NCBI GenBank assembly: GCA_934700615.1 | Contig: CAKUXR010000010.1 | Coordinates: 36,876 to 100,875 of the forward strand | Direction: 5' to 3' | Length of the DNA stretch: 64,000 bases | DNA from: an uncultured Bacteroidales bacterium | Lineage (GTDB): Bacteria > Bacteroidota > Bacteroidia > Bacteroidales > UBA932 | Notes under the pieces: generated by a model | The model's input: only the letters and a program-made list of their open reading frames with translations | Told to the model about the DNA's origin: nothing | Databases searched by the model: none | Shown: positions 17,476 through 26,285 of the stretch, piece after piece | Numbering within the stretch: position 1 is the first letter of the stretch | Layout: each line of letters begins with the position of its first letter | Translations under genes and position numbers: made by a program

Positions 17476-18747
17476 CTACAGCAAGCCCTCAAGATATTCT
17501 CTCAATTCGCTCCAATGATAGTAAGGGCCGACTGCAGTCTTCAATGCCGGGATACTCGTTTCCTTCTCATTGTTGAGGAGTTTGACCAGGATGTCTCCCT
17601 TTTTGTTGTGATAGAATACCATCTGGAAATTGGTTCCCATCGGAATCCTGTCGTAGGTTGTCCAGGAATCATGGATGCCATCCATAGGCCGTCTCACATT
17701 GTAATTCTCCAGACCTATGAGACCATAGAACGGAAGGATGCCGGTATCATGTCCGAAACGCAGGTCTGCTGCTCTTCCGCTTCCGCTTTCAATGGCTGCA
17801 TCAGCCTTCTTCAGAAAATCTTTCAGCAGGTCCTTGGCCGCGTCAGAACTGATTTGTCCGTATTCCTTCGAGTTTCCGAACTGACCGTAGAACTTGTCTG
17901 AATGAATCGCAGTCTGCTCTGCAAGTTCCTCTGCATCAAGATATTTGAAAAGGTCAATGTCAAGAAAATCCAGACATTGGCAGATGGAGCCTACCATGGC
18001 TATGGATCTGCAGAACTTTACCGGATCGGAGACGGCCTCGATTCCTTTTTCTTTGTCCGTGAAAATGCTTTCCATGAGTTTGTCTGCATGACAGGTGGCG
18101 CTTCTTACGGAATCTTCGTAGTGATTGCACTCCTCCCTCATCTGTTTGTCACCTACTGACTTGGCAAGATATCTGAAATATCTCTGGCCTGTTGCGAAAC
18201 TGAACTGCAATGACGGATTCTCCTCCTTGAGTTCAGTCGTGAAGTTGGCCATGCTGATGATGCATCTCGGGATATCGCTGGATACGCAGTCGACTTCTTT
18301 GCGGTCCTTGGAGTTGAAAGCCTGTGGGAATCTTTCATACATTCTTTCTGCGATTCCCCTGTGCTCCCTTGCTCCTCTTGGAGAAAGCTCCCCTTCCATG
18401 CCGTCGTGCTCTTTCAATACAGCGAAAAAGTCGTTGTAGAGCTGCATTCCCGTCTCATTCAGGATACCTTCTTCCTTGGCCTTGCGGAGTCCCTGCTCAC
18501 CATAGCTGAAGTATCTCAATGATGTATGGTATCTCGACCCGTGCCGTCCATAATGGGAAATGTAGAATGGGGTGTAGCCTTTCGGCGCTGGTGTGTCGGA
18601 GAGGTCTTCATAGTGGTATGGATGATAGACTCCGGCTGCTATTTCCTTGTCTTTAGCTACACGTTCCGTGTATGTCTGGGCGTCGGCAAAGATGCTGAAA
18701 GCCAGCAAAAGTGTCGAAAATGTTAAGATTTTGTTACAGAGCTTCAT
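17476..18747 (-). CDS. Secreted histidine-type phosphatase, MINPP/phytase-like
   Basis: A 423-residue exported enzyme: signal peptide over about residues 1-23 (cleavage near ADAQ), then the histidine phosphatase box RHGSR (68-72, nucleophile His69) and the proton-donor HDTGILPF in the C-terminal half. The length and arrangement resemble Bacteroides multiple inositol polyphosphate phosphatase (BtMinpp), which removes phosphate from phytate in the periplasm or outer-membrane vesicles. A glucose-1-phosphatase or general acid phosphatase remains possible. It has its own promoter (18773-18803) and runs convergently to deoC. Confidence 0.85.
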   Translation of the reverse strand: MKLCNKILTFSTLLLAFSIFADAQTYTERVAKDKEIAAGVYHPYHYEDLSDTPAPKGYTPFYISHYGRHGSRYHTSLRYFSYGEQGLRKAKEEGILNETGMQLYNDFFAVLKEHDGMEGELSPRGAREHRGIAERMYERFPQAFNSKDRKEVDCVSSDIPRCIISMANFTTELKEENPSLQFSFATGQRYFRYLAKSVGDKQMREECNHYEDSVRSATCHADKLMESIFTDKEKGIEAVSDPVKFCRSIAMVGSICQCLDFLDIDLFKYLDAEELAEQTAIHSDKFYGQFGNSKEYGQISSDAAKDLLKDFLKKADAAIESGSGRAADLRFGHDTGILPFYGLIGLENYNVRRPMDGIHDSWTTYDRIPMGTNFQMVFYHNKKGDILVKLLNNEKETSIPALKTAVGPYYHWSELREYLEGLL

Positions 18748-18772
18748 TTTTTTGATGTAAATATGTCCATAG

Positions 18773-18803
18773 CAAAGTTAGGAAATCTGCCCTGTAATAG
18801 CAA
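18773..18803 (-). promoter_or_regulatory. Promoter of the histidine phosphatase gene
   Basis: On the minus strand TTG (18801-18803), 20 bases, TAACTTTG (18773-18780) fits the Bacteroidota consensus; the gene starts 25 bases further. Confidence 0.75.
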
Positions 18804-18835
18804 GAAAGCCGGAATATTGAGAAAAAGCAATTTCA

Positions 18836-18868
18836 TTTTTTGAAAATGGTTTTGTCGGGATAATTTTG
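18836..18868 (+). promoter_or_regulatory. Promoter of the HExxH lipoprotein / DUF3575 / FimB-like unit
   Basis: TTTTTTG (18836-18842), 18 bases, TAATTTTG (18861-18868). The ATG chosen for the first gene is 28 bases downstream. Confidence 0.75.
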
Positions 18869-18896
18869 CCACGTGACCAAAATTAATAATGACACC

Positions 18897-20486
18897 ATGG
18901 AAACTATCAGAAAGATTCTAATGTTGGCTGCAGTCGTGATGGTTGGCGCGTGCAGTGAGAAGGGGCTTGATTTGCAGAATGAAGATGAGTCAGGCAGTTC
19001 AACCGTATCGCATGAAATGATAGTGCTTGGGAACAAGATGGAGGACCCCTATTCTGTTTCCAATGTCACTAAGGCATTGAACAATTTGTATCCGACAAAG
19101 GCGGGTAGGGTAGATGTGACACCTACTGACGTCTATGTCCGCTTCCTTCCGAAATCGGAGGAGGAGTACCAGAAGCTGGTTGCTGCGGGCTATGAAATAA
19201 TGGACCATCCTCTTGACTATAAGATTGTCAGGGACGGGGATTACTATCATGACCCGGAAGTGTCCGATGAAGAGATAACCTGGCAATATGCCGTTGTCCC
19301 TCATGGAACCGCGATGCCGTCTGACATTGAGTATGAGGTGCTGGATGACTGCTTCATTCCGGAGACTGGTGCGGATACAAAATCAGAAGACGGAATTGAC
19401 TGGGAGGCTGTGGAGCGTGAAGCCTTCAGGCTTACCGGCAATTCGGACCTGTATGAGGCCTCCTTTACGAAAGGTTCTGCGGCTAAGCCGTCAGGCAGAA
19501 TCACTATCATTGACAAGGATGCAAATGGCGGTCAGCCTTTTGGTGTGGCAGGCGTGAAGGTGATATGCAATGTCTTTGTGAAGTATTCCTATGCCTATAC
19601 TGACAGGGACGGCTATTATTCCATGTCGAAGAAGTTCTCCTCCAAGCCGAGGTACAGGCTGAGATTCAAGAATAAGGAGGGGTTCAATATCGGATTCAAC
19701 AAGGTGCTGGTGTCGGCTTCCACGTCCGCATTGGGCAAGGGGCCTTCTGAGGGAATGGATGTGACCATCACTTCATCTTCGGAAAGGAAACTGTGGTGCC
19801 GTAGCGTGGTCAATAATGCGGCCTATGATTATATCAAGCGTTGCGGCAAGGAGGATATGGACATAAAGGTACCTCCAAAGAATCTCAGGATATGGATATT
19901 CCAGAACATGGATTCAAGCAGTGCGGTGATGATGCGTCATGGGGCGTTCATAGATGGCTCTCTGATTGCCAAATTCTTGGGTGACTATGCTTCTCTGGTG
20001 AAACTGTTCCTTCCCGACATCACGCTGGGATTCAAGGGCAAGACAGCATATTCGACACTTTATTCCGAAACCTGTCATGAACTTGCCCATGCGAGCCATT
20101 TTGCACAGGTGGGAAAGGACTATTGGGACAAGTATATCAATTTCATAATATCGTCGTTCGTTTCATCAGGCGGAACTACATATGGAAAAGGAACCGAACC
20201 GGCTGCGGGATATTGTGAGATAGGTGAGATGTGGGGATATTTCATGCAGAATTCCATGTATCATGACAGGTACGGAGGTGCGATGCCGAATTCCGGAATG
20301 TCATATTGGTTCCATCCTCAGATATTCCGCTATCTGGAAGACAGGGGAGTGACGAAGTCCCAGATTTTTGCAGCGATGCAGAAGGATGTTCATTCTCGTG
20401 ATGCTTTGAAATCCAAGCTTATAGCATTATATCCGAACAAGGCGGCCATAATAAGACAGGTTTTTGACAGATATGGGGAGAATTAG
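18897..20486 (+). CDS. Lipoprotein with a carboxypeptidase-regulatory-like domain and an HExxH metallopeptidase-like motif
   Basis: A 529-residue surface or periplasmic lipoprotein with signal and lipobox VGAC at about residue 17-20. Residues about 195-265 look like a CarboxypepD-regulatory/beta-sandwich domain (GQPFGVAGVKVICN, AYTDRDGYYSMSKKF). The C-terminal part contains CHELAHASHF, a gluzincin-type HExxH motif (394-398), followed by an acidic EIGEMWGYF that could supply the third ligand. I do not recognise a named family. ATG 18897 is chosen over the upstream GTG because it gives a clean lipoprotein signal. The DUF3575 gene starts 4 bases after the stop. Confidence 0.7.
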   Translation: METIRKILMLAAVVMVGACSEKGLDLQNEDESGSSTVSHEMIVLGNKMEDPYSVSNVTKALNNLYPTKAGRVDVTPTDVYVRFLPKSEEEYQKLVAAGYEIMDHPLDYKIVRDGDYYHDPEVSDEEITWQYAVVPHGTAMPSDIEYEVLDDCFIPETGADTKSEDGIDWEAVEREAFRLTGNSDLYEASFTKGSAAKPSGRITIIDKDANGGQPFGVAGVKVICNVFVKYSYAYTDRDGYYSMSKKFSSKPRYRLRFKNKEGFNIGFNKVLVSASTSALGKGPSEGMDVTITSSSERKLWCRSVVNNAAYDYIKRCGKEDMDIKVPPKNLRIWIFQNMDSSSAVMMRHGAFIDGSLIAKFLGDYASLVKLFLPDITLGFKGKTAYSTLYSETCHELAHASHFAQVGKDYWDKYINFIISSFVSSGGTTYGKGTEPAAGYCEIGEMWGYFMQNSMYHDRYGGAMPNSGMSYWFHPQIFRYLEDRGVTKSQIFAAMQKDVHSRDALKSKLIALYPNKAAIIRQVFDRYGEN

Positions 20487-20490
20487 TGAG

Positions 20491-21057
20491 ATGAAAAGAG
20501 TGCATAGTACATTGATAGTGTTCATGTTGGCCGCCTTTTTCGGTTTTGGCTGCCGTGCACAGAAAGCTGCGCTGGCCACGGACCTTGTGAGTTATGTGAA
20601 TTTCGTTACTCTGAATGCGGAAGTCTCATATCCGGTTGCCCGGCATTGGAGTATCAATGCAGGTTTCCGGTACAATCCTTTCACTTTTAATCTTGGAGAG
20701 GGGAAAGAGGATGTGCGCAACAAGCAGCAGAGTTATTCTGCCGGTGTGAGATTCTGGCCATGGAACGTGTTTTCAGGGTGGTGGCTTGCCGGAAAGGTCC
20801 AGTACCAGGAATACAATTCAGGCGGACTGGTTTCCAGAAAGACATACGAAGGAGACCGTTATGGAGCCGGACTCTCCGGCGGATATTCATATATGGTAGG
20901 CAAACATTTCAACATTGACTTCGGACTCGGGTTCTGGAGCGGTATGGATATGTATAAGAAATATTCGTGCCCTGTGTGCGGCGTCACTGAAGATACGGGA
21001 TCCAAGTTCTTTTTCTTGCCGTCGGATGTCATAATAGCATTGAGCTATGTGTTCTAA
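20491..21057 (+). CDS. DUF3575 family outer-membrane protein
   Basis: A 188-residue exported protein (signal peptide about 1-23) with alternating aromatic strands (WSINAGFRYNPFTFNL, SYSAGVRFWPWNVFSGWW, YGAGLSGGYSYMV) and a terminal ALSYVF, typical of a small outer-membrane beta-barrel. It fits DUF3575, which in Bacteroidales commonly neighbours FimB/Mfa2 fimbrial genes. ATG 20491 gives the signal peptide. The stop overlaps the next gene by 11 bases, which implies coupled expression. Confidence 0.78.
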   Translation: MKRVHSTLIVFMLAAFFGFGCRAQKAALATDLVSYVNFVTLNAEVSYPVARHWSINAGFRYNPFTFNLGEGKEDVRNKQQSYSAGVRFWPWNVFSGWWLAGKVQYQEYNSGGLVSRKTYEGDRYGAGLSGGYSYMVGKHFNIDFGLGFWSGMDMYKKYSCPVCGVTEDTGSKFFFLPSDVIIALSYVF

Positions 21058-21889
21058 CAGAATATTATATAGAATCCTTGCCTTCTTGGCTATCCTCCAG
21101 CCACTTGTCACCTGCCCTGGCTGTTCAGTCAAGGAGGACAGGGCTTCTTGTCCGTGTCTTCTTACTGTTTTGTCCCAAAAAACGGAGGGGCTGGACTCAT
21201 GTATTGTCCTGACTGCCTCCGGCTTTGCCGGCAAGGCCTCAGGATTCGTGCTCGACGAGGTCCTGGATATGTCTCCGGCTGAGAAGGATGGGACTTTGAA
21301 GTGGTCGTGGAAAATTCCTCGCGGAAAGATGTATGTCAATGCAGTGAGTCCTTCCGTACAGGTCAATGCTGCTGAACTGCATGAACCGTGGGTTAAAGTG
21401 GAGCCCGGAGAGGAGTTTCCCGCATTGTGGACTTTTTTCAGCGAAGTCTCCACAGACTGTGAGCATGTTGAGGTTCCGGTCAGGCTGCATAAGAACTATT
21501 GTGGCATCACGTTCATTGTCAGGGATATGTCAGGGACTCCTTTTGACTTTTCTTTGATGGTCAGGGGCGGAATATGCGGCTATGACATTGACGGAAGTCT
21601 TGTCCCCGGGGAGTTCAGGGCTCAGGCGGAATACCGGAGGGCAGGCGGAAGGCTTGAGGCTGAAGTGAATGTCCCTAGACAGAGAGACAATACTCTCAAA
21701 CTGGATATCGTGTCCGGTGACGGTGCGGTGAGGACATTTGCCATAGGCAATTATATTGAAGCGAGCGGATATTCCTGGGATTCGGAAGATTTGAAGGATA
21801 TTGAACTGGAAATAGATTATTCCAGAACTATGCTTCTGTTCCGTATAGGCGCCTGGGAAAAATATGAACAATTCGAGGTGGTGATATGA
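21047..21889 (+). CDS. FimB/Mfa2-like fimbrial anchor lipoprotein
   Basis: A 280-residue exported protein with a hydrophobic N-terminus and two candidate lipid cysteines (VTC, then PGC), followed by the CSVKEDRASCPCLL opening seen in FimB/Mfa2-type proteins. Two beta-rich domains follow. In Porphyromonas and Bacteroides these proteins anchor type V fimbriae to the outer membrane and limit their length. No fimbrillin stalk gene is visible nearby, so the pilin may be encoded elsewhere or the unit may serve another surface fibre. Confidence 0.72.
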   Translation: MCSNRILYRILAFLAILQPLVTCPGCSVKEDRASCPCLLTVLSQKTEGLDSCIVLTASGFAGKASGFVLDEVLDMSPAEKDGTLKWSWKIPRGKMYVNAVSPSVQVNAAELHEPWVKVEPGEEFPALWTFFSEVSTDCEHVEVPVRLHKNYCGITFIVRDMSGTPFDFSLMVRGGICGYDIDGSLVPGEFRAQAEYRRAGGRLEAEVNVPRQRDNTLKLDIVSGDGAVRTFAIGNYIEASGYSWDSEDLKDIELEIDYSRTMLLFRIGAWEKYEQFEVVI

Positions 21890-21912
21890 TGCGGTTGTGT
21901 CTGGCGGCTCAA

Positions 21913-21945
21913 TTTTGCCTATTTGAACTTTAATGACTAAGTTTG
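21913..21945 (+). promoter_or_regulatory. Promoter of the secreted nuclease gene
   Basis: TTTTG (21913-21917), 20 bases, TAAGTTTG (21938-21945); the start codon is 43 bases further. Confidence 0.75.
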
Positions 21946-21988
21946 CAGAATCTGACATTGATAATAATTAACCGATTCTATACTTGTT

Positions 21989-23560
21989 ATGAAGATCAAA
22001 TCAAGATTTGTTGCTGCGATTGTGACATATTCTTTGGCATTGATGATGCCGCTGACATTCAATTCGTGTTCTCCTGATGATAAACCGGAGATTGAGAATC
22101 CGGATAACCCTGATGCCCCGGATGGTCCTGAAACACCGGACAATCCCGAGAATCCTGAACCGGAGCCGAAACCTGAGACATATTGTTATAAGCTGTTGAC
22201 GGAAACCCGTGCTGACTGGGAAGGTGACTGGATTATTGCCTATGTAGATGGAAATGAGATATTTGCACTGCATAGCGGTGATGCGGACAGGGGTATGGGC
22301 TATGCCAAGAAGATAAACGGATATACACCTTCAGATGAGATACCTGTCGAGACGGGAGATGATTATAAGGCCGTCATCAGGAAAGATGGTGATGCCTATG
22401 TCATCAAGGTGAACGGTATCGGATATATCGGAAGTTCCGGAGACAAGAAGATGATCTTTTCTGAGAGTGAAGTTGCCGGTGACCAGAACTTCAGATGGAC
22501 TGTCTCATTTGATGGAGGCTATGTCGATCTCAAGCCGGTGAACCAGGACAAGACACTTCAGTATAATGTAAGTGCCGCATGCTTCAGATTCTATACTTCA
22601 GGGCAGAAGCCATTGAAGATGTTCATGAGGAGTGTTTCTACAGGCGAATCCGGAGGAGGAAACAAGCCTGATCCGAATCCGAATCCTGAGCCTGAGCCGA
22701 CGCCGGACCCTGATCCGACTCCTGGACCTGACCCTGACCCGGTCGAACCTGGAACTGCGGGAGGATGGTTTGAACTGCCTCTTGTCAACGATGCGGACAA
22801 GAACGGCATTGATGACAGGGACAAGACCATGTACTATGCATTCCATTACTGTGCCGGCGGCGAGAAAGGTCCCGGAGGAAAGGTTGCGAGAAACTTCTCG
22901 ACATGCTATAGCAGCGAACATCATTGTCCGGTGTGGGTAGCGGCGCCTCGTCACAGCATGTACCTCGGCAGTACCAAGCGTACCAATGACTACAAGGCGG
23001 ATCCTGACATCCCTTCTGATATCCAGAACGGAAGATGGTCCGGATATACCCGAGGTCACATGTTGGGTTCGTCTGACCGTACCTGTTCTCCTGCTACGAA
23101 CAGGCAGGTATTCTATTATTCCAATATCGCTCCGCAGCTTGGAGGCAACTTCAATACCGGTGGCGGCTCATGGAACAATCTGGAGGACCATATCGACCGC
23201 TTCCTTTGTGCAGATACATTGTATTCAGTGGTCGGCTGCTATTTCAAGGATTATACTGACAGTTATGGCGAGACCGACAGGGCAAAGAAGATAGCCGGCA
23301 ATACATCTTATCCGACAATGTTCTATTATGTCCTGCTGCGTACAAGAAAAGGAAATACAGGTAAGTCTGTAACATCTTGCCAGGCATCTGAACTTCAGTG
23401 CGTGGCATTCGTAATGAGACATTCTATGGAGAAAGGGCATAGGCCACAGGCGAAGGACATGATGTCTGTATCTGCTCTGGAGAAAATAACCGGATTCAAG
23501 TACTTTGTCAATGTCCCTAATGCACCTAAGGATACGTTCACTGCGTCCGACTGGCTGTAG
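21989..23560 (+). CDS. Secreted DNA/RNA non-specific endonuclease lipoprotein with Pro-Asp-rich linkers
   Basis: A 523-residue lipoprotein (lipid cysteine Cys27). Residues about 31-63 and 218-256 are low-complexity linkers of Pro with Asp, Asn, Glu. Between them lies a beta-rich domain without a name I can give (about 65-210). The C-terminal part is a NUC1/NucA-type endonuclease: the catalytic motif TRGHMLGSSDRT (His357, variant of DRGH) and the metal-ligand asparagine region NIAPQLGGNFN. Such enzymes degrade extracellular nucleic acid for nutrients or against neutrophil traps. It has its own promoter. Confidence 0.88.
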   Translation: MKIKSRFVAAIVTYSLALMMPLTFNSCSPDDKPEIENPDNPDAPDGPETPDNPENPEPEPKPETYCYKLLTETRADWEGDWIIAYVDGNEIFALHSGDADRGMGYAKKINGYTPSDEIPVETGDDYKAVIRKDGDAYVIKVNGIGYIGSSGDKKMIFSESEVAGDQNFRWTVSFDGGYVDLKPVNQDKTLQYNVSAACFRFYTSGQKPLKMFMRSVSTGESGGGNKPDPNPNPEPEPTPDPDPTPGPDPDPVEPGTAGGWFELPLVNDADKNGIDDRDKTMYYAFHYCAGGEKGPGGKVARNFSTCYSSEHHCPVWVAAPRHSMYLGSTKRTNDYKADPDIPSDIQNGRWSGYTRGHMLGSSDRTCSPATNRQVFYYSNIAPQLGGNFNTGGGSWNNLEDHIDRFLCADTLYSVVGCYFKDYTDSYGETDRAKKIAGNTSYPTMFYYVLLRTRKGNTGKSVTSCQASELQCVAFVMRHSMEKGHRPQAKDMMSVSALEKITGFKYFVNVPNAPKDTFTASDWL

Positions 23561-23609
23561 TGATGTCTTGGATAATAACTTGCTAGAAACATCTGACTGC
23601 TAACGATAT

Positions 23610-26189
23610 ATGGTAACATCTCCATTTGCTCATCAGATTCGGCTTGCAGTTGCTGCCGTGCTGTCCATATCCGCCGTTTCCTCATGCATCTCCGCAAATG
23701 CGGGGCCGAAGGAAACTGTCAATGATATTGCATCCGGTGTCAATGACCGGTTGTACTATCGTGCTCCTGCCGCTATCTGGGAGGAGACTTTGCCGTTGGG
23801 AAACGGACGGCTCGGAATGATGCCGGATGGAGGCGTTTCCAGGGAACATATTGTCCTGAATGAGATTTCCATGTGGAGCGGTGGCGAGTCCGACTATCAG
23901 AATCCTGATGCGGCAAAGAGCCTTCCTGAAATCCGCAGACTGCTTTCAGAGGGAAAGAATGCTGAGGCTCAGGAGATTATGTATGAGCATTTTGTAACCA
24001 AGAAGGAAACTTATGATCCGCGCTATGGCTGTTATCAGGTACTTGCGGACCTTGACATTGACTTCAGGTATGGAACGGCTGCATCCCGGTCGTCGGCTTC
24101 CTGTGAATTTGCAGATTATGTCCGCGACCTGTCATTGGCAGACGCCGTCTCCCATACTCAGTTTACTCTTGACGGAACTTGTTACAGGCGGGAATATTTC
24201 ACGTCCAGGGACAAGGATGTGTTTATGGTGAAGTTGTCTGCTGACGGACCTGGAACCCTTGATTTCACGGCAAGGTTAAGCCGGGAGAAGGATGCTGTAT
24301 TGCAGGCTGAACATGGACAGGCAGTCCTTGAAGGCAAGCTCTATAGCGGCAATCCTGAAAAAGATGGCGTAAGGTTCAGAACTGTGATGAAGGCTCTGTC
24401 CGACAGCGGAAAATGCCGTGTTTCCCAGGACGGTACCATTGATGTCAAAGGTGCAAAAACAGCGGTTCTGGTTTTGTCTGCGGCTACTTCCTTCAGTGCT
24501 GAAGGAACGGATTTCCCGGGAGACAAATATAGGAAAGTCTGTGACGGGAAACTGGATTATGCCGTTTCCCTGCTCAAAGGGAAACGGATGGAAGCGGGAT
24601 ATAAGTCAATGCTGGACAGTCATATCCGCTCTCATCGTGATTTGTATGGACGTGTGAGAATCCAGTTGCCTGCCAGTGTTGAGGATAAATTGCCGACTGA
24701 TGTCAGGCTTCGTAATATTGCTGAGGGCGGCCTGACTCCCGGGCTTGCTGAACTGTACTACAATTTCGGAAGATATCTTCTGATAAGCAGTACCCGCCCC
24801 GGTTCTTTGCCTCCTAATCTCCAGGGCCTTTGGGCAAATACCACCCAGACACCGTGGAACGGAGACTACCATACAAACATTAATCTCCAGATGAATTATT
24901 GGCCTATGGAACAGGCAGGTCTGCAGGAACTGATGCAGCCTCTGGAAACATTGATATACAGGCTGATACCATCAGGAGAAGAAACTGCCAAGGGCTTCTA
25001 TGGAAGTGATGCCAGAGGCTGGGTACTTCATATGATGACCAATGTCTGGAACTTTACGACTCCCGGCGAACATCCGTCTTGGGGAGCGACAAACACCGGA
25101 GGAGCCTGGCTATGTGCCCATCTGTGGAATCACTACCTTTATACGGGTGACATTGACTTTTTGCATAAGATTTACCCTGTGATGAAAGGCTCGGCAGACT
25201 TTTTCCTGTCAACGATGGTGCGGGAACCGAAGCACGGATGGCTGGTTACTTCACCCAGTTCGTCTCCTGAGAACCAATTCCTGTGCGGCGGCAGGCCTGT
25301 AAGTGTCTGTATGGGGCCTACGATGGATGTGCAGATTCTTATGGGACTGTTCAGCAATACGGCAAGGGCGGCATCTCTTCTGGATGTGGACAAGGAGTTT
25401 GCGGACAGTCTGCTGTCAGCTATATCACAGTTCCCGCCGATGCAGATAGGAAGTGACGGCAGACTTCTGGAGTGGCTTGAGGAATATCCTGAAACAGAGC
25501 CGCATCACCGCCATGTATCACATCTTTACGGCCTGCATCCAGGCAATCTGATTTCCCCTTCCAGGACTCCGGAACTTGCAGAGGCGTGCAGAAAGACGCT
25601 TGTGGCAAGAGGTGATGAGGCTACCGGGTGGAGCAAGGCGTGGAAGATCTGCTTCTGGGCAAGGCTCGGTGACGGTGACCATGCCTTGAAGTTGTTCCAT
25701 AATCTGCTCTCTCCTGCTGTAAATTACTCGGAATTGGACAGTCTTAGAGACCTCCCTGCAGAGTCGCGTCCAGCAATCAGGCAGTACAGCGGCACTTTCC
25801 CTAACCTGTTCTGCTCCCATGACCCGTTCCAGATAGACGGCAACTTCGGGGGCGCTTCAGGAATCGCGGAAATGCTGCTCCAGAACCACGAGGGGTATGT
25901 CAATTTCTTGCCAGCCCTTCCTTCCGGCTGGTCTTCAGGAAGCGTTGCAGGCATGAGACTCAGAGGCTTTGCCACAATTGACTTTACATGGGACAATCAT
26001 GTTCTCCTCCAGGCGACTCTTCATGCCGACAGCAATCATGGCAATGTGCGTCAGATAATCAAAGTCCCTGCCGGCCTTGTCGCTACCGATATGTATGGAA
26101 ACGAGTTTCCGTCGGACAGCAACGGCTTCATCTATCCGGTCCTGACGCCCGGAGAATCTGCCGAAATCAGATTCAAGTCAATGCAATAA
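23610..26189 (+). CDS. GH95 family glycoside hydrolase, probable alpha-L-fucosidase, lipoprotein
   Basis: An 859-residue exported enzyme with a lipoprotein signal (VSSC near residue 26). GH95 features are clear: N-terminal beta-domain opening LYYRAPAAIWEETLPLGNGRLGMM, the (alpha/alpha)6 barrel with LWANTTQTPWNGDYHTNIN and MNYWPMEQAGL, HRHVSHLYGLHPG, and FQIDGNFGGASGIAEML. GH95 removes terminal alpha-1,2-linked fucose from host glycans or, in some members, alpha-L-galactose from plant xyloglucan. No SusC/SusD pair is in the window, so the glycan target is open. A hairpin terminator follows at 26225-26259. Confidence 0.92.
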   Translation: MVTSPFAHQIRLAVAAVLSISAVSSCISANAGPKETVNDIASGVNDRLYYRAPAAIWEETLPLGNGRLGMMPDGGVSREHIVLNEISMWSGGESDYQNPDAAKSLPEIRRLLSEGKNAEAQEIMYEHFVTKKETYDPRYGCYQVLADLDIDFRYGTAASRSSASCEFADYVRDLSLADAVSHTQFTLDGTCYRREYFTSRDKDVFMVKLSADGPGTLDFTARLSREKDAVLQAEHGQAVLEGKLYSGNPEKDGVRFRTVMKALSDSGKCRVSQDGTIDVKGAKTAVLVLSAATSFSAEGTDFPGDKYRKVCDGKLDYAVSLLKGKRMEAGYKSMLDSHIRSHRDLYGRVRIQLPASVEDKLPTDVRLRNIAEGGLTPGLAELYYNFGRYLLISSTRPGSLPPNLQGLWANTTQTPWNGDYHTNINLQMNYWPMEQAGLQELMQPLETLIYRLIPSGEETAKGFYGSDARGWVLHMMTNVWNFTTPGEHPSWGATNTGGAWLCAHLWNHYLYTGDIDFLHKIYPVMKGSADFFLSTMVREPKHGWLVTSPSSSPENQFLCGGRPVSVCMGPTMDVQILMGLFSNTARAASLLDVDKEFADSLLSAISQFPPMQIGSDGRLLEWLEEYPETEPHHRHVSHLYGLHPGNLISPSRTPELAEACRKTLVARGDEATGWSKAWKICFWARLGDGDHALKLFHNLLSPAVNYSELDSLRDLPAESRPAIRQYSGTFPNLFCSHDPFQIDGNFGGASGIAEMLLQNHEGYVNFLPALPSGWSSGSVAGMRLRGFATIDFTWDNHVLLQATLHADSNHGNVRQIIKVPAGLVATDMYGNEFPSDSNGFIYPVLTPGESAEIRFKSMQ

Positions 26190-26224
26190 GACGAGTCTTT
26201 CTGATCCGCCGATGATATGAAACA

Positions 26225-26259
26225 GCCGCCTCTACCTGACAAAAACAGATAGAGGCGGC
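26225..26259. terminator. Bidirectional hairpin terminator between GH95 and the lipoprotein operon
   Basis: A perfect 10-bp stem (26225-26234 with 26250-26259) extendable by CTG/CAG after one mismatch. The T-run is weak. Confidence 0.7.
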
Positions 26260-26285
26260 TTGTTGATAACTACGTTTCCGCTTGT

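Noticed and set aside
22660..22760. Possible CRISPR or tandem repeat in the nuclease gene
   Set aside because: The repeats are short in-frame codons for a Pro-Asp-Glu linker, without spacers.
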